A DNA stretch of 33,788 bases from CALEUX01 sp037439945. GTDB lineage: Bacteria > Bacteroidota > Bacteroidia > Bacteroidales > Marinilabiliaceae. Location: assembly GCA_037439945.1 (NCBI GenBank), contig JBBIVA010000022.1, positions 1 through 33,788 on the forward strand. Direction: 5' to 3'. Shown here piece by piece: positions 24,717 through 32,578 of the stretch (position 1 is the first letter of the stretch; every line of letters starts with the position of its first letter). The translations under genes were made by a program, and so were the position numbers. A model generated the notes under the pieces. The model was not told where the DNA came from. It did not search any database and saw nothing but the letters and a program-made list of their open reading frames with translations.

Positions 24717-24837
24717 TCATGTTTGTTATTTTTTTTTGGTGTTTCCCGAAAAGTCGGTACAAGTTGTGTTTTTTCGCAAAAATGTTCGTTTCATCATTCG
24801 ACTGATTTTTTTTTATAAACCTTTCAAGCGGTTAACA

Positions 24838-25194
24838 ATGAAAAAAGTGTTGAACTTTTTACCGGAAATAATAAACAGACAACCGTCAGCTGATATACCG
24901 GTTAATGGTGTTAAATCTAAATTGTTGCAAGCCGGGCAACAGCAGTTTATTTTTATGGAATTTGAACAAGGTGCAGAAATAGAGGCACACTCACACAATG
25001 CTCAATGGGGTGTTGTATTGGATGGTAAAATTGAATTAACCATTGATGGTATTAAACATATTTTTAAAAAGGGTGATACATACTTTATTGACAAAGATGT
25101 TATTCACTCTGCGAAAATATATAAAGGTTTTAAAGACCTGACCCTTTTTGATCAACCCGATAGGTATAAAGTAAAAATGCAGCATCATCAATAA
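24838..25194 (+). CDS. Small cupin-domain protein
   Basis: This 118-residue single-domain cupin is a beta-barrel that usually binds a divalent metal. The first motif is EQGAEIEAHSHNAQWGVVLDG, with H51, H53 and Q57 standing at the usual metal-ligand positions (Gln in place of the common Glu). The second motif is KGDTYFIDKDVIHSA, with H90 as the remaining ligand. The frame extends back to 24736, but those 34 residues overlap repeat-derived non-coding DNA and the ATG at 24838 gives a normal cupin N-terminus. Such small cupins act as sugar or amino-acid isomerases, dioxygenases or sensors; the substrate here is unknown. It is followed by an AT-only hairpin and the GNAT gene on the same strand. 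Confidence 0.85.
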   Translation: MKKVLNFLPEIINRQPSADIPVNGVKSKLLQAGQQQFIFMEFEQGAEIEAHSHNAQWGVVLDGKIELTIDGIKHIFKKGDTYFIDKDVIHSAKIYKGFKDLTLFDQPDRYKVKMQHHQ

Positions 25195-25196
25195 AC

Positions 25197-25220
25197 AAAA
25201 AATTATTTTAATAATTTTTT
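25197..25220 (+). terminator. AT-only hairpin after the cupin gene
   Basis: Positions 25197-25207 (A6 then TTATT) pair perfectly with 25210-25220 (AATAA then T6) over a 2-base gap, and two more T residues follow. It starts 2 bases after the cupin stop. Because the stem lacks any G-C pair, its strength as a terminator is uncertain. Confidence 0.4.
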
Positions 25221-25258
25221 TTAAAGAGAGAATTGATGCTTAAAAACATTTAAAACTA

Positions 25259-25801
25259 ATGCAAAGCTATAAGGAATTTCTAATTAAGACCAATAGGCTG
25301 ATTATAAGAAATTTAAAAAAATCAGATATTCAGGCTTACTTTAATATATTCAGCAATCCAAACATAGCACTATACGACGATTTTCAGCCAATTTCAATAA
25401 ATGAGGCCGTGCATAATATTGATGAGATAACAGCAAATTACTTAGAAAGCTTAAAAGAACAGGAGTTTGCTGTTGCTTTAGATTCAACGGATGAAACAAT
25501 TGGTGTACTATATTTAAAAGAAGAAGAAAACCGTACTTTGGTTGGATACCATTTTAATGAAAATTTCCAGGGAAAGGGTTATGCATTTGAAGCAGTTAAA
25601 GATTTTATAAGGTCAATAAGTGAAAACACAACAAAACCGATAGAAGCACTTGTTGATTATAAAAACCTGCCATCAATACGATTGTTGGAAAAATTGGGGT
25701 TCGAAAATATTTCTGATAACAGTGATGAACTCGTTTACAGGCTTCATAAAAAAGTTATAAATGAACTTTTACCGCTTAAAGAATGCACTGGGGTTAAATG
25801 A
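25259..25801 (+). CDS. GNAT-family N-acetyltransferase (RimJ/RimL-like)
   Basis: This 180-residue acetyltransferase uses acetyl-CoA. The RimJ/RimL-type opening KTNRLIIRNLKKSDIQAYF (about residues 10-28) is followed by the central strand TIGVLYL, the acetyl-CoA pyrophosphate loop FNENFQGKGYAFEAV (around 101-115, matching Q/RxxGxG/A) and the C-terminal ALVDYKNLPSIRLLEKLGFE typical of the group. Substrates of this subgroup include protein N-termini, antibiotics and small amines; none can be chosen here. It begins 64 bases after the cupin gene on the same strand and ends just before a strong terminator. Confidence 0.88.
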   Translation: MQSYKEFLIKTNRLIIRNLKKSDIQAYFNIFSNPNIALYDDFQPISINEAVHNIDEITANYLESLKEQEFAVALDSTDETIGVLYLKEEENRTLVGYHFNENFQGKGYAFEAVKDFIRSISENTTKPIEALVDYKNLPSIRLLEKLGFENISDNSDELVYRLHKKVINELLPLKECTGVK

Positions 25802-25811
25802 TGAAAACAAC

Positions 25812-25840
25812 AAAAAAGACCGGTTTTTACGGTCTTTTTT
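25812..25840 (+). terminator. Intrinsic terminator after the GNAT gene
   Basis: An 11-bp perfect stem (AAAAAAGACCG at 25812-25822 with CGGTCTTTTTT at 25830-25840) and a 7-base loop, ending in six T residues, begins 10 bases after the GNAT stop. Confidence 0.9.
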
Positions 25841-25862
25841 ATTGTAGGGCCCTTTAAAATTA

Positions 25863-26095
25863 AACCCGGATTAGTCATTAGAAAGGCAATGAACTAATTA
25901 CTTAGCCGGGATTAACCCTACCGAATAGTCGGTACAGGCTGCTTTAGAAAAACTTAATTTGTAAGCATTTCTGATTACAAATTTTTAGTTTTTCTTTAGC
26001 GATTTGTCAAAATAGAAGGCATGTAATTAATAACTTAAGACTATTAATTTCTAATGACGGTCAATAGAAAAAATGGCTAAAGACAAATTTGGGTT
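25863..26095 (+). repeat. 233-bp dispersed repeat, copy 2
   Basis: Same length and orientation as 6882-7114 and alignable without gaps at roughly 85% by eye. The ends are imperfect inverted repeats: AACCCGGATTAGTCATTAG from 25863 and, on the other strand from 26095, AACCCAAATTTGTCTTTAG. The stem AGTCATTAG/CTAATTACT (25873-25881 with 25894-25902) corresponds to a stem in copy 1, with one position changed from G-U to A-U pairing and one pair lost. It fills the space between the convergent GNAT and YhcH-family genes. Confidence 0.85.
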
Positions 26096-26100
26096 AAAGT

Positions 26101-26553
26101 TTATTCAACCCCAAGTTTAACAACTACTTTTTTTATTTTTTCTGTTACGCCTACATTAACCAGGGCCTTATGTATTTCCCCGGGAAAAAATATTACAAAA
26201 CTATTTTTTGGAAAAAACACTTCAGTTCCATCCCCTTCAAAAACGGTAATATCCTTTTCTGGATCATATGGCTTAATTTCTGTCATATTTTCCTCGGGAC
26301 CATAAAAAATCCTTTCATTTCCATCAACCAAAAAATGAATGTCAAGATATTTTTCATGAGATTCCCATATAGATTCAGAAAAATTTTTTGTCTCACGCTC
26401 CATGCAATTAGCAAACAAATGGTTGCCAATAATTTCAGTTTTACCTTCTGAATAATTGTCCTTTTCTATTCCATCCAAAAAATCAAATGCCATTTCAATT
26501 GATGGATGAAGCATAAAATACCTCGATGCATTTTCAAGTGTGTCAATAATCAT
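26101..26553 (-). CDS. YhcH/YjgK/YiaL family protein (DUF386)
   Basis: This 150-residue cupin-like protein belongs to the family that includes YhcH, YiaL and the EbgC subunit. Characteristic segments are the N-terminal MIIDTLENASRYFMLHP, the central SHEKYLDIHFLVDGNERI (about 65-82) and the C-terminal FFPGEIHKALV followed by KKVVVKLG, where the conserved His and Lys fit the family's metal-site residues. Members are linked with sugar metabolism, notably sialic acid and uronate pathways in enterobacteria, but no such genes are adjacent here. It lies 24 bases after the MBL hydrolase gene and is probably the last gene of a three-gene minus-strand operon. The 233-bp repeat abuts its stop codon. Confidence 0.9.
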   Translation of the reverse strand: MIIDTLENASRYFMLHPSIEMAFDFLDGIEKDNYSEGKTEIIGNHLFANCMERETKNFSESIWESHEKYLDIHFLVDGNERIFYGPEENMTEIKPYDPEKDITVFEGDGTEVFFPKNSFVIFFPGEIHKALVNVGVTEKIKKVVVKLGVE

Positions 26554-26577
26554 AAATTTATTATTTTTTAGTGAAAA

Positions 26578-27336
26578 CTAAATTGAGAATACTTCGCCTG
26601 GAGCAAACCTATTGGTTAGTTTTATTAAAAACCGGCTTTCAAGTTTTTTAAATGCTGCCATTGCAATATCAGGCCGATTATTCTCCTGCGATAAGTGCGA
26701 TAAAAATATAACCTTTAAATCAGGATTATGATGTTTTTCAATCAATTCCATAGCCTGCAAATTCGACAAATGCCCTTTTGACCCCGATACCCTAACCTTT
26801 AAATGGTAGGGATAGCTGCCTGCCCAAAGCATATCTTCATCATAATTTGATTCAAGAAAAAGTGCCTGACATTTGCCAATATGGTCAGTAACATTGTTAC
26901 ATGCTGAACCTAAATCTGTAAATACACCTACACTTTTACCATTATATTCAATCCTGAAACTGCATGGTTCGGCAGCATCATGATTTTTCAAAAATGAATG
27001 AATTAAAAAGTTACCAATATTAAAAGTTTCGCCGGGCGAAAAAAACCTTATATTTTGAGGCCTGTCAGGATGCCAGCTCCTGTCGTATGTCTTTGAAGTA
27101 AGATAAACAGGAACTTCAAGCTTTTTACTAAGTACCTTAACCCCCCTGAAATGATCGCCATGTTCATGGGAAATAATTATGGCTTTTACCTTTCTAATAT
27201 TTAAGCCTTTCAAGGTCATTCGTTCAACAACCTGTCGTCTGCTTATTCCTGCATCCACTAAAACTGCCCCCTCATTGTTACCAATGTAATAACAATTACC
27301 GTTACTCCCTGATGCTATTGCACAAATCTCCAACAT
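26578..27336 (-). CDS. MBL-fold metallohydrolase (YycJ/WalJ-like)
   Basis: This 253-residue metallo-beta-lactamase-fold hydrolase has the metal-binding motif HEHGDH (57-62), a later His in NHDAAEPCSF, Asp in VFTDLG and the C-terminal KGHLSNLQAME, the set found in YycJ/WalJ-type proteins. Relatives act as nucleases or other phosphodiesterases in DNA metabolism and cell-wall regulation; the exact reaction is unsure. The frame could start at a TTG (27345) overlapping the upstream stop, but the ATG at 27336 gives the standard family beginning MLEICAIASGSNGNCYYIG and is preferred. It starts 5 bases after the B3/4-domain gene and is followed after 24 bases by the YhcH-family gene. Confidence 0.88.
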   Translation of the reverse strand: MLEICAIASGSNGNCYYIGNNEGAVLVDAGISRRQVVERMTLKGLNIRKVKAIIISHEHGDHFRGVKVLSKKLEVPVYLTSKTYDRSWHPDRPQNIRFFSPGETFNIGNFLIHSFLKNHDAAEPCSFRIEYNGKSVGVFTDLGSACNNVTDHIGKCQALFLESNYDEDMLWAGSYPYHLKVRVSGSKGHLSNLQAMELIEKHHNPDLKVIFLSHLSQENNRPDIAMAAFKKLESRFLIKLTNRFAPGEVFSI

Positions 27337-27341
27337 TAAAT

Positions 27342-28001
27342 TCAATCAAAATAATTAATAATAATCTTCTCAGCATTAGAATATTTCACTAAATATTCAG
27401 CTGACAAATCAACCGCCTCGCTTAACCCCAAATCATGAATAAATGAAGGGAAAATCATTAAAAAACGTTTAGTACTGTCTGTAACCATTGTCCTCACCGA
27501 GTCACTTGTTGGTGTACCAAAGGGACCCTTTTCATCTCTGAAAACAGGTAAATTTTCAATATTTAACATCCCCCTGCCAATGCCTTCATAGGGTTCATTT
27601 AACCTGCCCACTCCAAATACAATTTTCCCGGTAATAGTATCGGCATCGTATCCACAAATTGAATACCCGGTTTTAATTGAAACAAGATTAAGTATATCAA
27701 CAATGTTATTTACAAAATAAAGGGTGTTTCCTGATGCTACCCTTCTTAACAAACTTTCGGCCGAGGGTCTGTACCTGCTGGGGTCTTTCCCTAGAATTCT
27801 GTAAGCATTTCTTGTGGTTCCAATAATTGGGATGTTCCGAATTGATTCATTGGTAATTTTTGGGGCCAAACCGAAAATATTATCGTTTATTTCGTTTTTA
27901 AGATTATCGTCCGATGACCTAACATTTACTAATGCTTCAATACAACCAAGTTTAATATTATTAAAAGCAGTTCGAAGTTCCTGATCAATTTCCAAATGCA
28001 T
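27342..28001 (-). CDS. Stand-alone B3/4 (tRNA-synthetase-like editing) domain protein
   Basis: This 219-residue protein consists of a single B3/4 domain, the part of the phenylalanyl-tRNA synthetase beta chain that edits mischarged tRNA. The recognisable core runs from about residue 60 (IGTTRNAYRILGKDPSRYRPSAESLLRR, residues 60-87 in part) through ILNLVSIKTGYSICGYDADTI to RDEKGPFGTPTSDSVRTMVT and FPSF. No catalytic synthetase domain is attached. Free-standing B3/4 proteins may clear mis-aminoacylated tRNA or bind other ligands; this is inference. It is the first gene of a minus-strand operon with the MBL hydrolase 5 bases downstream and a YhcH-family gene after that. A 248-base divergent spacer separates it from the HAD gene. 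Confidence 0.85.
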   Translation of the reverse strand: MHLEIDQELRTAFNNIKLGCIEALVNVRSSDDNLKNEINDNIFGLAPKITNESIRNIPIIGTTRNAYRILGKDPSRYRPSAESLLRRVASGNTLYFVNNIVDILNLVSIKTGYSICGYDADTITGKIVFGVGRLNEPYEGIGRGMLNIENLPVFRDEKGPFGTPTSDSVRTMVTDSTKRFLMIFPSFIHDLGLSEAVDLSAEYLVKYSNAEKIIINYFD

Positions 28002-28156
28002 TGTTTACAATTATTATTAACAACACGGACATTTTAAATGGCTTAAATCATATGTTACAATGGTTTAACAAAACTTTAACCGAGGGGTTTAACAAATTCA
28101 AAAATGCGACCTTTGGGTGAATAAAAAAAACTTTTAACTGCAAATTTGTACAGAAA

Positions 28157-28187
28157 TTTGACATTCTTCAGTTTTTTTGCATCTTTG
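28157..28187 (+). promoter_or_regulatory. Bacteroidota-type promoter of the HAD hydrolase gene
   Basis: TTTG (28157-28160) is followed after exactly 19 bases by CATCTTTG (28180-28187), one change from TAnnTTTG. The start codon is 62 bases beyond the box, giving a leader of roughly 55 bases. Confidence 0.5.
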
Positions 28188-28249
28188 AAACCATCCAATT
28201 GTTTTAAAAACTAAGTTTTTGGACCGACGATTTTTTATAGCAAATTAAA

Positions 28250-28939
28250 ATGAATTTATCATTTCTTCCAGAAAAAATTAAGGCTGTTTTTTTTGATATG
28301 GATGGCGTTTTATACGACTCAATGAAAAACCATGCTTCTACGTGGGTTGAAAGTTTCCGACTCGCCGGCATTAATTTTTCACCTTATGATGCATATTTAA
28401 ATGAAGGAAGAACTGGCCCTTCTACCATTAAAATTGCTTTTAACAAATATAGTAACCGCCATGCAACCGATGTAGATATACAAAAAATTTACGATACTAA
28501 AACAGCGCTGATGCAAAATGCCCCAGAGGCACTAATATTGCCCGGAATGCAGCGTGTTATTGAATTAACCATTAAATCAGGAAAAACTGTCATGGTGGTT
28601 ACAGGTTCCAAACAGCCATCTTTACTCGACAGACTTAAAAATGACTTTAATATACCGAACTATTCAATTGTGAGTGGATTTGACGTAGAAAAAGGCAAAC
28701 CTGATGCTGAACCCTATTTAATGGCACTTAATAAAACCGGTATTAATTGCAATGAAGCTCTTGTAATTGAAAATGCCCCACTAGGGGTACAATCGGCCCG
28801 GGCGGCAGGTATTACAACAATAGCAGTTAATACAGGAATTCTGGATGACTCTGTTTTGCTTACTGAGGGGGCTTCAGTTGTTTTCCCTAATACCATGGCA
28901 TTATTGGAAAAATGGCCTGAAATTATAAAAGCAAAATAA
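28250..28939 (+). CDS. HAD-superfamily hydrolase (beta-phosphoglucomutase-like)
   Basis: This 229-residue cytoplasmic phosphatase or phosphomutase belongs to HAD subfamily IA. Motif I is FFDMDGVLYDS with nucleophile D16 and acid/base D18; motif II is VVTGS (around 116-120); the Lys region is EKGKPDAEPY and motif III is ENAPLGVQSARAAG. The DGVLYDS form and a four-helix cap between motifs I and II (residues 22-95) fit the beta-phosphoglucomutase/phosphonatase-like group. It might dephosphorylate a sugar phosphate, but the substrate is not evident. It is a single gene, divergent from the B3/4-domain operon, with its own promoter. It has no clear terminator and is convergent with the yjbQ-like gene. 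Confidence 0.9.
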   Translation: MNLSFLPEKIKAVFFDMDGVLYDSMKNHASTWVESFRLAGINFSPYDAYLNEGRTGPSTIKIAFNKYSNRHATDVDIQKIYDTKTALMQNAPEALILPGMQRVIELTIKSGKTVMVVTGSKQPSLLDRLKNDFNIPNYSIVSGFDVEKGKPDAEPYLMALNKTGINCNEALVIENAPLGVQSARAAGITTIAVNTGILDDSVLLTEGASVVFPNTMALLEKWPEIIKAK

Positions 28940-29015
28940 AATAAGTTAAATATTTACATTTTGATTTTCAGCAATAAGTTGCAATAATATTTAAAATTCA
29001 TCAGGTAAATAATCC

Positions 29016-29426
29016 TTAACTGTAAATGGTAACTACCAGATTCCTGGGGCCTCCATAATTGCGGAATTCGCAAAAAAAAATACCCTGCCACATTCCCATT
29101 GCCAGCCTGCCATTTGAAATTGGTATTGTTAAAGATTGGCCTACAAGCGAAGCTTTAACGTGAGCAGGCATATCATCCAATCCCTCCATATCATGTTTGT
29201 AATCTGACCTGCTTTCGGGAACAATTTTGTTCATTATGGTTTCAAAATCTGTTCTAACTGTGGGGTCAACATTCTCATTTAATGCCAAACCTGCCGATGT
29301 ATGCTGGAGGAAAACATTTAACAAACCTTCCTCGGGGAGTGCCCCAATTTGTGATTCAATAAAACTGGTAATTAAATGAAAACCCCTTGACATTTCGGGT
29401 AACCGAAGAAAAACCTGCCGTACCAT
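29016..29426 (-). CDS. yjbQ: YjbQ family protein (UPF0047, secondary thiamine-phosphate synthase)
   Basis: This 136-residue protein belongs to the UPF0047/YjbQ family, one member of which shows weak thiamine-phosphate synthase activity; the true role is unsettled. Signatures are SRGFHLIT near the N-terminus, VFLQHTSAGLALNENVDPTV (about 39-58, with the conserved HTSA), YKHDMEGLDDMPAHVKASL and GMWQGIFFCEFRNYGGPR. The frame could begin with TTG at 29441, but a TATATTTG promoter box at 29449-29456 would make that start leaderless, and the ATG at 29426 places the SRGFHLIT block at the position normal for the family. It is a single gene convergent with the HAD gene. Confidence 0.92.
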   Translation of the reverse strand: MVRQVFLRLPEMSRGFHLITSFIESQIGALPEEGLLNVFLQHTSAGLALNENVDPTVRTDFETIMNKIVPESRSDYKHDMEGLDDMPAHVKASLVGQSLTIPISNGRLAMGMWQGIFFCEFRNYGGPRNLVVTIYS

Positions 29427-29448
29427 ATTTTCAAGTTTCAAAATTGTT

Positions 29449-29456
29449 CAAATATA
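29449..29456 (-). promoter_or_regulatory. -7 promoter box of the yjbQ-like gene
   Basis: Read on the minus strand this is TATATTTG, an exact TAnnTTTG match, 22 bases before the chosen ATG at 29426. No good TTTG lies at the expected upstream distance, so support is from the -7 box alone. It argues against the TTG start at 29441. Confidence 0.45.
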
Positions 29457-29700
29457 AAAATCTTTCGTCTTTGAAAAAAGGATTATTACCCATCAAAACA
29501 CATTATCAACATATCTATATTTTTAAAATTTTAATTTAAATTTATATAAGCCCATTAACTTAATTAATATCACCAAAAAAATAATATTCTCATTTATAAT
29601 GATTTTGAATAAAATGACATTTCAATAACCTGATTGTTTTTTTTGTAACCACAATCATTAATTATCTTTACATTTTTCATTATAATAAAATTAATTTTTG

Positions 29701-29738
29701 AAGGTATGATGGCTTGTCCCGTTATTACGGCAGAACCC
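29701..29738 (+). repeat. Dispersed intergenic repeat, copy C (partial)
   Basis: AAGGTATGATGGCTTGTCCC followed by GTTATTACGGCAGAACC matches the second half of copies A (21981-22015) and B (24681-24716). The small stem CCG(29719-29721)/CGG(29728-29730) corresponds to CTG/CAG in copy A and CCC/GGG in copy B. It lies 141 bases upstream of the isomerase gene, on the same strand. Confidence 0.6.
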
Positions 29739-29848
29739 GTCCCGAACTAATTGAACCCGTTTAAAACAATTAATCATTAAACTTTTTTATAAGGAATCAA
29801 TCATATTTCAATTTAAATTTCTAAGGGTAATAAAATAAGGTTATAAAT

Positions 29849-29856
29849 TAAATTTG
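29849..29856 (+). promoter_or_regulatory. Possible -7 promoter box of the sugar-phosphate operon
   Basis: TAAATTTG matches TAnnTTTG exactly and ends 22 bases before the ATG at 29879. No TTTG was found at the expected distance upstream. Confidence 0.4.
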
Positions 29857-29878
29857 CCTGAAGCAAAAAATTAATAAA

Positions 29879-30496
29879 ATGGTAATAAACGAAATAAAAA
29901 ACTTGTTGGAAATTGAATCACAAGCCATTAAAAACATTCCGGTAACCAATGAATTTGAAAATGCAGTAAATCTGTTACATCATCAGGTTCATGAAAAAAA
30001 AGGTAAACTTATTACCAGTGGAATGGGTAAAGCCGGGCAAATTGCTATTAATATAGCCACTACCTTCAGTAGTACCGGAACACCCGCGGTTTTTCTGCAC
30101 CCAAGTGAGGCTCAGCATGGAGACCTCGGAGTTATTCAGGAAAATGATTTAATGCTGCTAATTTCAAATTCAGGAAAAACAAGAGAAATATTGGAATTGG
30201 TAATTCTTGCCAGGAGATTAAAACCAAATATCAAATTTATTGTTATTTCAGGAAATCAGGAATCACTTCTGGCCAAGGAAGCAGACGTTTTTTTATCAAC
30301 CGGAAATCCAAAAGAGGTTTGTGCTTTAGGCCTTACTCCAACAACATCAACAACCACAATGACTGTAATAGGTGATATTTTAGTTGTATTATTAATGAAA
30401 AAAATCGGGTTTACGAATCATGATTATTCATTGCGCCACCATGGAGGATATTTGGGGGATAAATCACGAAATGCAGCTTTTATGGACAAAAAGTAG
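29879..30496 (+). CDS. KpsF/GutQ-type SIS-domain sugar-phosphate isomerase
   Basis: This 205-residue protein is a single SIS domain related to arabinose-5-phosphate isomerases (KdsD/KpsF/GutQ), which interconvert ribulose-5-phosphate and arabinose-5-phosphate. Family blocks are ITSGMGKAGQIA (about 45-56), the phosphate loop LISNSGKTREI (around 94-104), the active-site stretch HPSEAQHGDLG, and LTPTTSTTTMTVIGDILVV. The C-terminal CBS pair of E. coli KdsD and GutQ is absent, as is known for some single-domain isomerases of Bacteroides. It opens a four-gene operon and is followed after 7 bases by a phosphohexomutase. A role in lipopolysaccharide Kdo supply is possible, but no other Kdo gene is in view; a different sugar phosphate is equally possible. 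Confidence 0.85.
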   Translation: MVINEIKNLLEIESQAIKNIPVTNEFENAVNLLHHQVHEKKGKLITSGMGKAGQIAINIATTFSSTGTPAVFLHPSEAQHGDLGVIQENDLMLLISNSGKTREILELVILARRLKPNIKFIVISGNQESLLAKEADVFLSTGNPKEVCALGLTPTTSTTTMTVIGDILVVLLMKKIGFTNHDYSLRHHGGYLGDKSRNAAFMDKK

Positions 30497-30503
30497 AACT
30501 GTT

Positions 30504-32033
30504 ATGACAAACTATAATTGGAAAAAAATTCAAAATGGTTCCGATATACGCGGAATTGCAATGGAGGGTATTAAAAATGAACAGGTTGATCTTACCCCGG
30601 AAGTAGCAAAAAAAATTGGAGAATGTTTTGCCTCATGGCTTACAGAAAAAATTAAGAAGGATTCTCCTCTTTGTGTATCAATAGGAATGGACTCAAGGCT
30701 TTCGGGCCCCTCATTATCCCAAGCTGTTACACAAGGATTAACCGAAGCAGGGATTAATGTTTTCAATTTTGGTCTTGCATCCACCCCTGCAATGTTCATG
30801 AGTACAGTGCTTTATGAAAAACCCATGGATGGGGCAATAATGCTCACGGCAAGCCACCTCCCTTTTAACCGTAATGGAATGAAATTTTTCACAAGGGACG
30901 GTGGATTAGATAAAAATGATATAACAGCAATATTGAATAAGGCAGAAAACGAAGAGGAATTCAAGGGAGAGAAAGGTAGTGTATGCAATGTTGATTTTAT
31001 GGAAATTTATGCCAACCATTTTGTTGAAATGGTCCGGACAAGGGTAAACAGAGCCGATAATTACAATAAACCACTTGATGGTTTAAAAATTGTTGTTGAT
31101 GCCGGAAATGGTGCCGGCGGGTTTTATGCAACAAAAGTTCTTGAACCATTAGGGGCCGATATTTCGGATAGCCAATACCTTGAACCCGACGGAAGATTTC
31201 CAAACCATGTTCCAAACCCGGAGGATGGTACAGCCATGTCATCAATTGTCAGAAGGGTTAAAGATTCAGGGGCTAACCTGGGAGTAATATTCGATACTGA
31301 TGTTGACCGTGCCGCCCTGGTTAGTGGAAATGGTAATCCCATAAACCGTAATGCACTTATAGCACTAATTTCGGCAGTAATTCTGGATGAGCATCCTGGA
31401 ACTACAGTGGTAACTGACTCAATTACATCAAACGGCCTTGAATGGTTTATAAAAAAACATCTGAAAGGTAAACATCGCAGGTATAAAAGAGGGTACAAAA
31501 ATGTTATAAATGAAGCCATAAGACTTAACAAGGAAGACGAACAATGTTGGCTGGCAATTGAAACATCAGGCCATGCCGCTTTAAAAGAGAATTATTTTTT
31601 AGACGATGGGGCATATTTGGCTACCAAATTAATTATTACACTGGCCAAGCTAAAACAAAGAAATGAAACACTGGAAACACTTATAAAAGATTTACCCCTG
31701 CCAGTTGAAAGTGAAGAGTTTCGGATTGCAATTAAAACCACCGATTTTAAAGAATATGGCCAGCAGGTGATAATAGATTTGGGTATCCTGGCAGGTGCCA
31801 AACCAGGTTGGGAAATTGCCCCCGACAATTATGAAGGAGTAAGGGTTAATTGTAATATACCAAATCAGAAAGGCTGGTTCTTGTTACGTTTATCGTTACA
31901 CGATCCTGTAATTCCATTAAACATAGAATCTGAAATTGATGGTGGAATAGCTGAAATTGCTAAAAGTTTGTGCCAATTCTTTCAGAAATACGATAAGCTT
32001 GACCTATCTGTATTTAACAAACTTAAATTATGA
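30504..32033 (+). CDS. Phosphomannomutase/phosphoglucomutase (alpha-D-phosphohexomutase family)
   Basis: This 509-residue enzyme moves the phosphate between C6 and C1 of a hexose. It shows the four phosphohexomutase signatures: the phosphoserine loop TASHLPFNRNG (S117), the metal loop FDTDVDRAAL (D264, D266, D268), the sugar-specificity loop AIETSGHAALKEN (E353, S355, H357) and the C-terminal phosphate-binding region NYEGVRVN. The Asn-Gly opening NGSDIRGIA (11-19) is also typical. The frame begins earlier (30420), but the ATG at 30504 avoids overlap with the isomerase and gives the normal N-terminus. Its stop overlaps the next start in ATGA (32030-32033). It probably supplies a hexose-1-phosphate for glycan or nucleotide-sugar synthesis. 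Glucose versus mannose specificity cannot be told by eye. Confidence 0.9.
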   Translation: MTNYNWKKIQNGSDIRGIAMEGIKNEQVDLTPEVAKKIGECFASWLTEKIKKDSPLCVSIGMDSRLSGPSLSQAVTQGLTEAGINVFNFGLASTPAMFMSTVLYEKPMDGAIMLTASHLPFNRNGMKFFTRDGGLDKNDITAILNKAENEEEFKGEKGSVCNVDFMEIYANHFVEMVRTRVNRADNYNKPLDGLKIVVDAGNGAGGFYATKVLEPLGADISDSQYLEPDGRFPNHVPNPEDGTAMSSIVRRVKDSGANLGVIFDTDVDRAALVSGNGNPINRNALIALISAVILDEHPGTTVVTDSITSNGLEWFIKKHLKGKHRRYKRGYKNVINEAIRLNKEDEQCWLAIETSGHAALKENYFLDDGAYLATKLIITLAKLKQRNETLETLIKDLPLPVESEEFRIAIKTTDFKEYGQQVIIDLGILAGAKPGWEIAPDNYEGVRVNCNIPNQKGWFLLRLSLHDPVIPLNIESEIDGGIAEIAKSLCQFFQKYDKLDLSVFNKLKL

Positions 32034-32572
32034 GAATAATAAAAGAAAATTGCCTGGGATTAATTATTGATGTCCAGGAGCGTCTTTTTCCGCATATATA
32101 TAATGGAAATGAACTAATAAAAAACATTACCACACTTATTCAGGGTTTAAAAATTCTTGAAGTCCCAATATCGGTAACCGAGCAATATAAAAAAGGTCTT
32201 GGGGTAACAATTCCGGAAATCTCAATTCTGATTAATGAATTTAATCCATCCGAAAAAACAGCTTTTAGCTGTTGCGATGATAAAGTTTTTATGAACTCAC
32301 TTAATAATGGAAAAACTGATACCATTATTCTGGCCGGAATTGAAGCCCATATTTGTGTAATGCAAACGGCTGTTGACTTAATGCAAAACAATTTTCGTCC
32401 GGTGGTAGTTGAGGATTGTGTAGCTTCGCGAAACCCTGAGAACAAACGTATTGCAATAAACAGAATTCTTCAGCTTGGTATAACAGTAACTAGCTATGAA
32501 TCTTTGCTTTTTGAACTTTGCAGATATGCCGGCAATGATACATTTAAGGCAATATCCAAAATTGTGAAATAA
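32030..32572 (+). CDS. Isochorismatase-family cysteine hydrolase
   Basis: This 180-residue cytoplasmic hydrolase has the catalytic triad D14 (LGLIIDVQERL), K76 (SEKTAFSCC) and C109 (GIEAHICVMQTA) of the isochorismatase/nicotinamidase superfamily, with the conserved cis-peptide neighbourhood LAGIEAHICV. Length fits the compact YcaC/ribonuclease-inhibitor-type members often simply annotated as hydrolases. The translational overlap with the phosphohexomutase (ATGA) and the kinase start just 6 bases after its stop show that it belongs to the same transcript. Such an enzyme inside a sugar-phosphate operon has no obvious job. Amide or carbamate hydrolysis of a modified sugar is speculation. Confidence 0.88.
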   Translation: MRIIKENCLGLIIDVQERLFPHIYNGNELIKNITTLIQGLKILEVPISVTEQYKKGLGVTIPEISILINEFNPSEKTAFSCCDDKVFMNSLNNGKTDTIILAGIEAHICVMQTAVDLMQNNFRPVVVEDCVASRNPENKRIAINRILQLGITVTSYESLLFELCRYAGNDTFKAISKIVK

Positions 32573-32578
32573 ACGGCC

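Larger units (their letters stand above)
29457..29878. other. AT-rich intergenic region upstream of the sugar-phosphate operon
   Basis: No gene was seen. The spacer holds the start region of the divergent yjbQ-like gene, one dispersed-repeat copy (29701-29738) and a probable promoter box (29849-29856). Confidence 0.45.
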
